Below, in pieces: positions 1-6,807 of a stretch of 12,648 nucleotides of DNA. A program made the position numbers and the translations under genes. The notes beneath the pieces are model-generated. The model did no database searches. It had not been told where the DNA came from and saw only the letters and a program-made list of their open reading frames with translations. How positions within the stretch are numbered: position 1 is the first letter of the stretch; the number at the start of each line of letters is the position of its first letter. The stretch lies in the NCBI GenBank assembly GCA_016193115.1, contig JACPSV010000011.1, positions 1-12,648 on the forward strand. The letters run 5' to 3'. Source of the stretch: Elusimicrobiota bacterium. Its GTDB lineage: Bacteria; Elusimicrobiota; Elusimicrobia; 2-02-FULL-39-32.

Positions 1-79
1 AAAAAAATGTGGAGGCGGCGAGTAAGGATACGACAAACGCAAAACTGAGAAGCGTTCGGGCTCGATAAGGTCGGAACAT
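1..79 (-). CDS. N-terminus of an exported protein, cut by the window edge
   Basis: An ATG at 79-77 opens a frame of 26 codons that runs off the left edge without a stop. The peptide starts MFRPYRAR and continues TLLSFAFVVSLLAAS. That is a basic n-region followed by a hydrophobic core, as in a signal peptide or a signal anchor. The start is 18 nt after the stop of the lipoprotein gene, the same close spacing seen between the other genes of this group. The ribosome binding site is weak (TAGGG, about 13 nt upstream). The function cannot be read from so short a piece. The call rests on the open frame, the leader-like composition and the operon-like position. Confidence 0.5.
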   Translation of the reverse strand, partial: MFRPYRARTLLSFAFVVSLLAASTFF

Positions 80-97
80 GACCAGTTCTACCCTAAA

Positions 98-559
98 TTA
101 TTGGCCTGCTACTTTGACTTGATCTATGAACTTCTTTTTATCTAACCGGAGAGTGACCACGCACCCGTCGTCTGAAGTCCATTCCCGTTTGACAATGGCC
201 GCTCCGCGCAACGTGTTTTGCACGAGACCCTGAATTTTCTGGTTGGTGGTGATGGCTTGTTCCACCGTGGTGTCCGCGCTGATCATTTGTCCTTTGAGGT
301 AAGCCAACATTTTTTCTTCCGCGATCTTTCTGCCCGCGGATTCGGATAAAGACCGTTTTTGAGACATGTTGGTGATGGTTTGGTCTGCCGCTCCGATTCC
401 ATCGAACTCGATGTACCGGTCGGACTCAACCGTAGGAGTGTCAATCGTGGTGGCAATCTCGCCTTTTTTTACTTTCGAGACCGCTTTCCCGCCCGCGCAA
501 CCCGCCAAACCGACCGCTAAAACGCCAATCCCCAGAACGTAAAGTCTTCTTCGCATCAT
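98..559 (-). CDS. LPP20-family-like outer-membrane lipoprotein
   Basis: This is a 153-residue protein with a lipoprotein signal peptide: MMRRR, a hydrophobic stretch, then the lipobox GLAGC with the lipidated cysteine at residue 21. The next residues are AGGKA, with no aspartate at +2, so outer-membrane sorting is likely. Residues about 52-150 resemble the LPP20 lipoprotein domain: a glycine-containing strand (FDGIGAA), a long Ala/Glu helix with a SESAGRKIAEEKM segment, then a GAAIVKREWTSDDGCVVTLRL strand pair. LPP20-type proteins are surface or periplasmic lipoproteins of mostly unknown function. A strong AGGAGGT (566-572) precedes the start by 6 nt, and a second ATG follows at 556. The gene lies 19 nt after the Pro/Ala-rich gene, so the two are probably co-transcribed. 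The family call is from memory of the fold pattern. The lipoprotein call is firm. Confidence 0.75.
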   Translation of the reverse strand: MMRRRLYVLGIGVLAVGLAGCAGGKAVSKVKKGEIATTIDTPTVESDRYIEFDGIGAADQTITNMSQKRSLSESAGRKIAEEKMLAYLKGQMISADTTVEQAITTNQKIQGLVQNTLRGAAIVKREWTSDDGCVVTLRLDKKKFIDQVKVAGQ

Positions 560-578
560 CCCCTTACCTCCTATGCGT

Positions 579-1334
579 TTATTCTTCTTTGCCGAAAAGT
601 TTGACTTTTTCCATCACTTGCTGGAACCGCTCTTTGACCGATGTTTGACCTTCCTTGCTCAGCTCTTTCAGTTCTGTCAGTAAAGCGTCTTTCTCTTTGC
701 CCATATCTTTGCGAATGGTTTTAAGATCCTTCTTCAGACGGGAAACCTGTTTGTCCAAACGGTTGATCTCTTTCTTATTTTTCTTAGGATCGGACTCCCT
801 CTTGGCGGAAATATCTTTGTTGATCGTTTCAATCTCTCCGTTCAGATTGGATTCTCTTTCCACGATAGACTTGATACGCGAGTTCCACCGTTCCACCAAC
901 TTTTTAAGCGTGATCGCTTCTTCGGTATGAAATATGACTAAATCTTTTAGGAGAGCCACAAATCCGATAGGTTGCGGTTCCGGAGGCGCTTGTTCGACGG
1001 GCGCCGGTTTGATGCCGGTTGGCGTTGGAATTTGAGCGGCGGGCGGTTCGGAAACAGCGGGCGGATTTTGTGCAACGGGGTTCTCCGTCATCACAGGAGC
1101 AGCCGGAGGTACGGCAGCCGGAACAACCGCGGGAGTAGGAGTCTCAGAAACGGGCGGCGCGACGACAACCGGAGACGGCGCTGCCGGCGTTTGCGCCACA
1201 GCCGGCTCCGCAACAGGAGCGGGTTGCGATGCGGGTTCCGCAGATTTCTGTTCCGAGCGAAGGGGCTGGACGGAAACCAAAATTGAAAGAACGAAAAATA
1301 AAAACAGGAACCGCACGCCGGATTTTTGTCTCAT
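579..1334 (-). CDS. secreted Pro/Ala-rich protein with C-terminal coiled coil
   Basis: I do not recognise this protein. I place its start at ATG 1334, giving 251 residues, because GGAGGAGAGG lies just upstream and the protein then begins with a signal peptide (MRQKSGVR, then LFLFFVLSILVSV). The same frame is open to 1418, but the upstream ATGs at 1355 and 1418 have no ribosome binding site. Residues about 28-125 are a low-complexity Pro/Ala/Val segment (repeated APV, PPA and TPA), likely extended and spanning the periplasm or cell wall. Residues about 130-250 are strongly charged with heptad-like spacing (KKEINRLDKQVSRLKKDLK), predicting a long coiled coil. This layout recalls periplasmic spacer proteins, but no enzymatic motif is visible. 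It forms a unit with the downstream lipoprotein gene. Confidence 0.65.
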   Translation of the reverse strand: MRQKSGVRFLFLFFVLSILVSVQPLRSEQKSAEPASQPAPVAEPAVAQTPAAPSPVVVAPPVSETPTPAVVPAAVPPAAPVMTENPVAQNPPAVSEPPAAQIPTPTGIKPAPVEQAPPEPQPIGFVALLKDLVIFHTEEAITLKKLVERWNSRIKSIVERESNLNGEIETINKDISAKRESDPKKNKKEINRLDKQVSRLKKDLKTIRKDMGKEKDALLTELKELSKEGQTSVKERFQQVMEKVKLFGKEE

Positions 1335-1371
1335 GAACCTCTCCTCCGCCCGCATAAAGTGATTAGGGTCT

Positions 1372-1400
1372 AGTGTAGCAGAAATGTCTCCGGAGTGCAA
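1372..1400 (-). promoter_or_regulatory. candidate sigma70-type promoter for the envelope gene pair
   Basis: On the minus strand, TTGCAC (1400-1395) and TACACT (1377-1372) are separated by 17 nt. The -10 is preceded by TG at the right position (TGCTACACT), making an extended -10. The -10 matches 4 of 6 consensus bases and the -35 only 3 of 6. Transcription would start near 1365, about 30 nt before the chosen ATG at 1334. It sits just after the stop of the sensor kinase gene (1411), so it would make the Pro/Ala-rich and lipoprotein genes a separate unit. It was read by eye from sequence only. Confidence 0.4.
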
Positions 1401-1410
1401 GCCACCACTT

Positions 1411-3878
1411 TTATTCATCTTTTTCTTTCGCGTGACGAAGCAGGAAATGGAATGTGGAACCTTTGCCCAGATCCGATTCTACCCAGATCTCTCCGCCATG
1501 CATTTCCACAATGGATTTTGCGATGGCCAGTCCCAACCCCGTGCCGCCCGCCTGGCGGCTCAGAGAGCTGTCCACCTGAAAAAATTTCATGAATATCTTC
1601 ATTTGATCCTGAGGCTTGATTCCGAGACCGGAATCGGAAACGCTGACCAAAACGAAATCGCCCCTGTCTTTGGCGGTCATCGTGATCTTCCCTCTAGGCG
1701 GGGTAAACTTCACCGCATTGCTCAAGAGGTTGTCCATCACCTGCTTGATACGCATGTCGTCCACCAGCACGGGCGGCAGATTGGGAGAAACCTGCAAAGA
1801 AAGTTCAATTCCTTTCGATTGCACGATTGTGAGATAGGCCTCCTGCATGTCGTGTAGAATTTTTCCCAGAGAGGCCGTTTCCATCTTCAACTTGATTTGC
1901 CCCCCTTCGATGCGGGACACGTCCAGAAGATCTGAGATCAGGTAGGTCAACCTCTCCACGGAATGTTGGGCGATCGTGAGCATGCGTTTCTGTTGCGGAG
2001 TCAGTTTTCCCGCCTCGCCGTAATAGACGATGTCCACCGCCCCTTTAAGCGCCGTCGTGGGCGTTTTCAGCTCGTGGCTGACGATGGAAAGAAACTCCAT
2101 CTCACTTTGTTCAATCGGTCCAGCTCTTTGTTCGCAAGCACGAGCTGGTCGTACAAACGCGTGATCTGCACGATCGCGGCCGTGTTCTGCGCCACAAGTT
2201 CCGAGAGGGTCAAATGGTAGGAGTTGAAATAAGACTCTTTCTTGCTTCCCGCCTTCAAAACGCCCATCGTGTCCGGACCCACGCGCATGGGAACAAAAAT
2301 CATGGAGCGAATTCCTTCCACAATTTCTTGCGATTTTTCGTTCATGTCCGGACCCGGAATTTGAGAGATCGTCTTGGATTCGCCCAGACGAAACACGTGG
2401 CTGCTCCAGGCGTCCGGATCCTTGACGGACAACTGCGCCGGGTAGCTTTTGACCGTCAATCTTTCTTCCGTCGTACACCGCGTCACCAGATAGCCCGTGT
2501 TGGGTTCCAAAACCATAAAGGCGCAATAGTCGCAGCCCAACACCCGGACAATGATCTGTCCGATCTTTTCTAAAACAAACTCAAAGACCGGCGTGGAATA
2601 AAACGCTTCGCTGACTTCTTGCAGAGTGGAAAGCACCGTCAAACGGTTTCGAACTTCCAGAAACTGTTGCAAACTCTCAATGGAATTGGCGACCTGAGAG
2701 GCAACCAAACTGAGGGATTGGAGTTCCTCATCTTCTAATCCTTCCGGATCTCTGTCGGGAATACCTTCTTCGTTGAAAAAATCTATCAGAACCATGGCGC
2801 CCAAACTTTCCTGATACCTTTTCAGCGGAACCGCCGCCAGGGAATGAAATATGATCCTTCTAAAACTTTCCGGCAAACCGGAACCTATCTTCCAAGGGAG
2901 TTCCTCATACAAGGATACGGGACGGTCGGCCTTGAACACTTTGATCTCGCCGCTTTCAAACGCGTCCAGAACGCATTTCATGCTGGGCCCGCACTCCGGA
3001 TAATTCTGGGTCGTCAAATGGAGCCAATGCTGCGTGTCGCGGGACAACCCAAAAGACGGGTATTGGGAAACCATGTCCACAAAATCTTTTTCGTTAGAAA
3101 CGTTTACAAAAAAACCGACCATCTTGACGGAGAAGAGGTCTCTCACCCGCGCGGTCACCAGTTCCAGAAACTCGTCTTGTTTCTGAATGGATTGGGCCGT
3201 CGAGCTGATCTCGTAGAGCGCTTTCAAGGAGCGAACCCTTTGAATCAGACGGTGGTTTGTGCGCGTCAGCTCTTGTGTCGTGGCGGAAACTTCCGATTCC
3301 AGACGACGGTTAAATTTTTCCAGCTTTTCCATCAGCAAAGAGTTGCCGATCGTCATCGCCAAAACGCGAACGTAAGGATCCAAGGCGTCAATCTCTTCTT
3401 TACTAAAGGATGTTCTCTGAGGCGTCGCCGCCAGGAAGACCGCGTTCGTCTCGTTCCGAAAAACCACAGGCGCCAGGAAAATTTCTTCCCAACCCTTAAA
3501 GTCCGGATTTCCGCGCGGGAAAGTTTTGCTCAAAAAGTCTTCCGCGGAAATTTTTATTTTCTGGCCGCGCGTGAAACAGTTCCCCATCGGCCCTTCCCCG
3601 ATGGGAATCTGAAGTCCCGAGATCGTATCCGCCGGAAACCCGCACTGGGCGCGCGCGCGGAAAAAACGATCCTCTTCGATCATGAAAACAGCGCAGGCGA
3701 ACGGAAAGGTTTCGCGCATTCCCCGCAAGAAAAATTGGAGAGACTCTTCCAACCCTTTACGGTTGGCGCTTTCCTGGGCAATCAGTAAGAGCCGTTCCAA
3801 TGGCGAAGACGCAGGCTCCGGTTTTGACTCTGAGGGAGACGCAGAGATCAGGCGGGAAAAAAATTCTCTAATTTTCAA
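1411..3878 (-). CDS. multi-GAF sensor histidine kinase, reading frame broken near 2100
   Basis: This is a soluble sensor kinase; I see no membrane segment. The 5' frame (3878-2067) encodes 603 residues with three GAF-like sensory domains at roughly 30-185, 215-400 and 415-575, joined by helical linkers. It reads correctly to LDRLNK (about residue 591), then goes out of frame into a short nonsense tail. The kinase core continues in the next frame from about 2103 to 1411. It shows an H-box (SIVSHELKTP), N-box (DNLLSNAVKF), G1 (DSGLGI), FFQVD and G2 (GGTGLGLAIAKS). Joining the frames with one added base in the GTG codon gives LNKVEMEFLS and about 822 residues, the normal spacing for this family. 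The start is TTG at 3878 with AAGGA/TAGGA upstream, 12 nt after the preceding stop. No response regulator is seen. It follows the BMC genes in the same direction and may regulate them, but this is inference. Confidence 0.8.
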
Positions 3879-3890
3879 TCAATCCTATCC

Positions 3891-4199
3891 TTACTCAAAA
3901 ACAATTTGAATGCCTTTCTCTTGGATCCATTCTTCTGCCAAAGGACTGACGATCGCGGAGGAAGGCAGGACACATTTTTTCTTGCCTCCGGAAAGAAGTT
4001 TTTTTATTTCGTATTCGGAAAAAAACAGGCGCCGCGCGGGTAAATTGGTTTTTCCACGATTGAACGGATCTTTGAGAAAAAATCCCCATTGGCCTGTTCT
4101 GGGAACTTCTTTCTCCAGTTCATTTCTGAAATCCCGCGTTCCCGGAGCAGGCCTTAATTCCTCAAGGAGCATCTCCACAATATCGTCTTCCAAATCCAT
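3891..4199 (-). CDS. 102-residue BMC-adjacent protein of unknown function
   Basis: I do not recognise this protein as a named family. Its N-terminus (MDLEDDIVEMLLEELRPAPG) could form a short acidic amphipathic helix followed by a Pro/Gly break, which is the shape of a BMC encapsulation peptide. The middle (FFLKDPFNRGKTNLPARRLF) is basic. The C-terminus reads SEYEIKKLLSGGKKKCVLPS followed by SAIVSPLAEEWIQEKGIQIV. From memory, a similar 'LP..A..(T/S)P.A.(E/D)...e.gI.i' pattern occurs in EutT-type proteins and in some other BMC-associated proteins. I have not verified that resemblance. The gene starts 30 nt after the last BMC-H gene and ends 12 nt before the kinase start. The start is ATG 4199, with no clear ribosome binding site and a hairpin filling the gap upstream. 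Confidence 0.65.
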   Translation of the reverse strand: MDLEDDIVEMLLEELRPAPGTRDFRNELEKEVPRTGQWGFFLKDPFNRGKTNLPARRLFFSEYEIKKLLSGGKKKCVLPSSAIVSPLAEEWIQEKGIQIVFE

Positions 4200-4200
4200 G

Positions 4201-4229
4201 GGAATTAAGGAGACCCAATACTTAATTCC
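4201..4229 (-). repeat. 9-bp inverted repeat filling the gap before the 102-residue gene
   Basis: GGAATTAAG at 4201-4209 and CTTAATTCC at 4221-4229 are perfect reverse complements separated by 11 nt. They occupy essentially the whole 30-nt spacer between the BMC-H stop (4232-4230) and the ATG at 4199. In the transcript the stem would end one base before the start codon, where a Shine-Dalgarno sequence is missing. It may damp translation of the 102-residue gene, or it may be a protein-binding dyad. There is no U-run, so it does not look like an intrinsic terminator. Confidence 0.5.
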
Positions 4230-4529
4230 TTAGAAAGTTCCTTCCACTCTTTTGAGATACTTTTCTAAATCGCCGTGCGGGCGGGGAATCACGTGCACGC
4301 TGACCAGCTCGCCCACCTTCTGCGCGGCCGCCGCGCCTGCCTCTACGGCCGCGCGCACAGCGCCCACCTCTCCGCGGCAGAGTGTGGTCACCAGTCCCGA
4401 CCCAATTTTCTCATAACCCACCATCCTGACCTTGGCGGACTTGGCCATGGCGTCGCTCGCCTCGATCATGCCCACAAACCCGCGCGTCTCAACCAAACCC
4501 AGCGCTTCCGACCCATTTATTTCTCCCAT
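4230..4529 (-). CDS. BMC-H hexameric shell protein (second copy)
   Basis: A 99-residue single-domain microcompartment shell protein of the BMC-H family (Pfam BMC), forming the hexagonal tiles of the shell facets. The domain begins with [20 protein letters not shown]. The KIGSGL pore loop lies at residues 41-46 and the canonical [15 protein letters not shown] segment follows. The C-terminus [19 protein letters not shown] is typical. It is clearly paralogous to the BMC-H at 8995-8696. It differs by a six-residue N-terminal extension and by Cys instead of Phe before RGEV. The start ATG 4529 lies inside the end of deoC (13-nt overlap), with a strong GAGGAGG about 10 nt upstream. This is one of the best ribosome binding sites in the operon, which fits the high copy number of hexamers. 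Confidence 0.96.
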   Translation of the reverse strand: MGEINGSEALGLVETRGFVGMIEASDAMAKSAKVRMVGYEKIGSGLVTTLCRGEVGAVRAAVEAGAAAAQKVGELVSVHVIPRPHGDLEKYLKRVEGTF

Positions 4530-5182
4530 GTTTTAGATTCCTCCTCGATTATTGCTGTTCCCGTCACGATCGCGACGGAGGCGGAACTGCCAATCCGGGT
4601 CGCGCCTGCCTGAACAAATTCTTCCGCTGCGCTCAAACTTTGAATGCCTCCCGCAGCTTTCACGCCCATCCGAGGACCCACCGTCTCACGCATCAAGCGC
4701 ACATCCTCCAGAGTAGCGCCTGACTTGGAAAATCCTGTAGACGTTTTAACAAAGTCCGCACCCGCCGATTGGGCTATCCGGCAAGCCCGCACTTTTTCCT
4801 CCCTGTCCAGAAGCGCGGTTTCCAGAATCACTTTTAAGATTTTCCCTTCCGCCGCCTCACGCACAGACCGTATGTCCTGCAAGACCCGCGCATCGTCCCC
4901 AGACTTCAGAAATCCGAGATTCAAAACCATGTCCAGTTCTTCCGCCCCGTTGGCGATAGCGTCCCTGGACTCCCAAACTTTCGTGCCCGTCGTCTCGGTT
5001 CCCAACGGAAACCCAATCGTGGTACAAACTTTGACAGGGCTCCCGCGCAAAACCTTAGCCGCTAGAGAAACGTATGCGGGGGCGACGCAGACCGCGGCAA
5101 AACTAAACTGTTTGGCTTCGTCACAAACTTTCTCGATCTCTGAAAAAGTGGCCGTAGGCCGGAGAAGCGTGTGATCTATCAA
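4517..5182 (-). CDS. deoC: deoxyribose-phosphate aldolase (DERA)
   Basis: Class I aldolase that reversibly cleaves 2-deoxy-D-ribose-5-phosphate into acetaldehyde and D-glyceraldehyde-3-phosphate. Its catalytic residues are all present: Schiff-base lysine K146 in FVKTSTGFS, the second lysine K175 in GVKAAGGI, and D84 in ELDMVLNLG (numbering from TTG 5182). It has 221 residues, near the usual length for short bacterial DERAs. I see no N-terminal encapsulation helix. The start is uncertain. TTG 5182 leaves only two residues before the conserved DHTLL and has no ribosome binding site. The frame is open upstream, and family members carry a few more residues there ([10 protein letters not shown] is encoded). 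A non-standard start such as ATT 5191, or CTG 5203 overlapping the preceding stop (CTGA), is possible. The gene lies directly after a BMC-P gene. It is the likely signature enzyme of this BMC, producing the aldehyde that the shell contains. Confidence 0.95.
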   Translation of the reverse strand: MIDHTLLRPTATFSEIEKVCDEAKQFSFAAVCVAPAYVSLAAKVLRGSPVKVCTTIGFPLGTETTGTKVWESRDAIANGAEELDMVLNLGFLKSGDDARVLQDIRSVREAAEGKILKVILETALLDREEKVRACRIAQSAGADFVKTSTGFSKSGATLEDVRLMRETVGPRMGVKAAGGIQSLSAAEEFVQAGATRIGSSASVAIVTGTAIIEEESKTWEK

Positions 5183-5199
5183 TCGCGCAATCGGGTGGA

Positions 5200-5496
5200 T
5201 CAGTGGTACCGTAAATCTTTCCCCTTGGAATGCACGGTATCCACCACGCCGCAGACCGTCAACCGTACCGGCGCTTTCGCATTCTTAAGTATCTGTCGTG
5301 ACGAATTCCCTTCATCCACAAGCAAGACAGTATCGCCCGGACCGGCCCCAAAAGTTTGCTCCACCGCTAAAACGGCGTCTCCCACGATCTTGCCGTCGTT
5401 GCAATCCATCTTCTGTACCAGAAGCAGTTTAGAACCTTCCAGACCGCTGTGTTTTCTTGTCGCCCAAACGTTTCCCACCACTCGCGCCACAAACAT
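5200..5496 (-). CDS. BMC-P (EutN/CcmL) pentameric shell protein (third copy)
   Basis: A 98-residue shell vertex protein of the EutN/CcmL/PduN family. Pentamers of this fold cap the twelve corners of the polyhedral shell. Recognisable parts are the opening MFVARVVGNVWATRKHSGLE, the KLLLVQ strand, the VGDAVLAVEQTFGAGPGDTV loop region and LLVDEGNSSRQI. It starts with ATG 5496 only 3 nt after the previous BMC-P stop. I see no convincing Shine-Dalgarno sequence, so translation probably depends on coupling. It is clearly distinct in sequence from the other two BMC-P copies, so the three probably have different partners or positions. Confidence 0.94.
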   Translation of the reverse strand: MFVARVVGNVWATRKHSGLEGSKLLLVQKMDCNDGKIVGDAVLAVEQTFGAGPGDTVLLVDEGNSSRQILKNAKAPVRLTVCGVVDTVHSKGKDLRYH

Positions 5497-5499
5497 AAA

Positions 5500-5796
5500 T
5501 TAAAGTGTCTTAGTCCATTCCTGCAGGTTGATTCCGTCTACGATCCCAACGATGGCGGCGTCAACGGGAGGGGTATCTTGAAGGGAGTTTCCTCCCAGCG
5601 AGAACGCCGCTTCTCGGGCAGCGACCCAGAAGACCAGCTCGTTTGCGCCGGCGCCCACCGTATCGGCCGCTACGATCGGGTCTCCCACCTCTTTTTCTTC
5701 CCAACTCAAGGGCTGAATCAAAAGCAGTTTCACCGATTCCAGAGTTTCATATTTTCTGGAAGCGACCACGCGCCCTACGACCCGAGCCGCTTGCAC
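5500..5796 (-). CDS. BMC-P (EutN/CcmL) pentameric shell protein (second copy)
   Basis: A 98-residue EutN/CcmL-type vertex protein. Family features are the ARVVGRVVASRKYETLESVK opening, KLLLIQPL, the VGDPIVAADTVGAGANELVF core and the closing VGIVDGINL. The loop WVAAREAAFSLGGNSLQD replaces the usual GSSAR-type loop and makes this the most divergent of the three pentamers. The start is GTG 5796, with AGGAGG inside the end of rpiB about 11 nt upstream; the gap to rpiB is 6 nt. The GTG start fits the low number of pentamers needed per shell. Confidence 0.92.
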   Translation of the reverse strand: MQAARVVGRVVASRKYETLESVKLLLIQPLSWEEKEVGDPIVAADTVGAGANELVFWVAAREAAFSLGGNSLQDTPPVDAAIVGIVDGINLQEWTKTL

Positions 5797-5802
5797 GTTA
5801 AC

Positions 5803-6246
5803 TCACGCCTCCTGTTCCATCTGGGCAATTTTCCGGATACGACGCAAATGTCTGCCGCCCGCAAATTCGGTTTTCAACCATGCCTGAACCATTTTCTCTC
5901 CTTCATTCAACGAAAGAAGCCGTCCGGACAAACAGAGAACGTTCGCCTGATTGTGCTCGGAAGCGAGCGCCGCGGTTTTGGCGTTCCAGCAAACCGCCGC
6001 TCTCACGTTCTTAATTTTGTTGGCGGCCATCGCCATCCCAATGCCCGTGCCGCACACCAAAATACCGCGTTCCGCGCGGTTCAGAGAGACAGCGCGTCCC
6101 ACCTTCTTGGCGTAGTCCGGATAATCGCAGGAATCTTCGGAATAGCAACCCACATCCACCACGCGGTGACCCATCCTGGAAAGAGCGGTGATCAACTCTT
6201 TCTTCCTCTTAAATCCGGCATGATCCGACCCAATCGCAATTTTCAC
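5803..6246 (-). CDS. rpiB: RpiB-type sugar-phosphate isomerase
   Basis: A 147-residue member of the LacAB/RpiB family, which interconverts aldose and ketose phosphates (classically ribose-5-phosphate and ribulose-5-phosphate). Visible landmarks are IGSDHAGF (residues 5-12), CDYPDYA (40-46), the catalytic-cysteine loop VCGTGIGM with C65, and EHNQANVL with H98/N99. The C-terminal segment EFAGGRHLRRI is normal and complete. The start is GTG 6246 within a GTGA overlap with the BMC-T stop, so the two genes are translationally coupled. RpiB next to DERA in a shell operon is the diagnostic pair of SPU-type BMC loci. The real substrate here may be another sugar phosphate, since DERA needs a 2-deoxy pentose phosphate and nothing in the window makes one. 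No obvious encapsulation helix is present. Confidence 0.94.
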   Translation of the reverse strand: MKIAIGSDHAGFKRKKELITALSRMGHRVVDVGCYSEDSCDYPDYAKKVGRAVSLNRAERGILVCGTGIGMAMAANKIKNVRAAVCWNAKTAALASEHNQANVLCLSGRLLSLNEGEKMVQAWLKTEFAGGRHLRRIRKIAQMEQEA

Positions 6247-6794
6247 TGCGTTAACGCTTTTAACAACGATTTGTGAGCGTAAGGGATGACCACCGAACCA
6301 ATCAGCATGCCTTCTTTTTTGATCGTTTCCACGCCCGCATTCACGGCGGACCTGACCGCTCCCACTTCTCCCGTGAACGTGACAAACCCTTTTCCTCCCG
6401 CTCCTTTTCCCGGAAAAACCTCGATCAACGTGACTGCCGCTTTTTTAACCGCGGCATCGGCCGCGAAGATAGACGCCGCGACGTCTTTGGTTTCAATCAC
6501 TCCGACGGCTTCGATCTCTTTCACCTGAATCCGCGACTGCAGGGCAGGGAGTACCTGCTGGTGCACGTTGGGAATCAGGAAAAAGTCAATCAGGGTTTTG
6601 TCTGCGGTCTGAATGCCCGCCTGCAGAGACTGTTCCACTTCCGCTTGTTCCCCGCCAATCAAAATCGTAAACTTTCCGCGCGGGATGGCCTGAGTTTGGA
6701 GAAGGTCTACCTCCGCCATCTTCATCATCGCGTCCACAGTTTCAATCCCTTTCGAGATGGAACTCAATTCCAGAAAAGCGATCGCTGGTTTCAT
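6243..6794 (-). CDS. BMC-T tandem-domain (trimeric) shell protein, PduT-like size
   Basis: Two fused BMC domains make a trimeric pseudohexamer of the shell facet. I place the start at ATG 6794 (183 residues), because GGGAGG (6807-6802) is 7 nt from it and only 1 nt from the ATG at 6800. Domain 1 spans about residues 1-90 (AIAFLELSSISKGIETVDAM, then PRGKFTILIGGEQAEVEQSL). Domain 2 spans about 91-183 (AVGVIETKDVAASIFAADAA, then GFVTFTGEVGAVRSAVNAG). The pore loop of domain 2 is glycine-rich (FPGKGAGGKG). There is no cysteine in the whole protein, so it cannot bind a cluster through pore cysteines as PduT does. A single-layer trimer is more likely than the double-stacked gated type, but that is inference. 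The gene lies between the inverted-repeat element and rpiB, with a GTGA overlap with rpiB. Confidence 0.93.
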   Translation of the reverse strand: MKPAIAFLELSSISKGIETVDAMMKMAEVDLLQTQAIPRGKFTILIGGEQAEVEQSLQAGIQTADKTLIDFFLIPNVHQQVLPALQSRIQVKEIEAVGVIETKDVAASIFAADAAVKKAAVTLIEVFPGKGAGGKGFVTFTGEVGAVRSAVNAGVETIKKEGMLIGSVVIPYAHKSLLKALTQ

Positions 6795-6801
6795 TCGCAT
6801 T

Positions 6802-6807
6802 CCTCCC
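6802..6807 (-). promoter_or_regulatory. ribosome binding site that decides the BMC-T start
   Basis: On the minus strand, GGGAGG lies one base before ATG 6800 and seven bases before ATG 6794. Only the second spacing is normal, so the protein most likely begins MKPAIAF and not MRMKPAIAF. The site abuts the edge of the 136-bp inverted-repeat element and partly overlaps the 8-bp direct repeat TCCCTATA (6804-6811, plus-strand reading). Confidence 0.6.

Noticed and set aside
972..1286. A plus-strand frame rich in Arg, Gly and Ser that could look like an RNA-binding protein
   Set aside because: It is the antisense of the Pro/Ala-rich segment of the secreted protein; the composition is a direct consequence of that codon pattern.
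1335..1418. Longer start (ATG 1418 or 1355) for the Pro/Ala-rich protein
   Set aside because: Neither site has a ribosome binding site, the extension would put residues before a good signal peptide, and the 1418 start would overlap the kinase stop and the candidate promoter.
2844..3788. A 314-codon open frame on the plus strand
   Set aside because: It lies fully antisense to the sensor kinase, whose GAF domains are recognisable. The plus-strand product is basic and low-complexity with no motif, as expected for a shadow frame.
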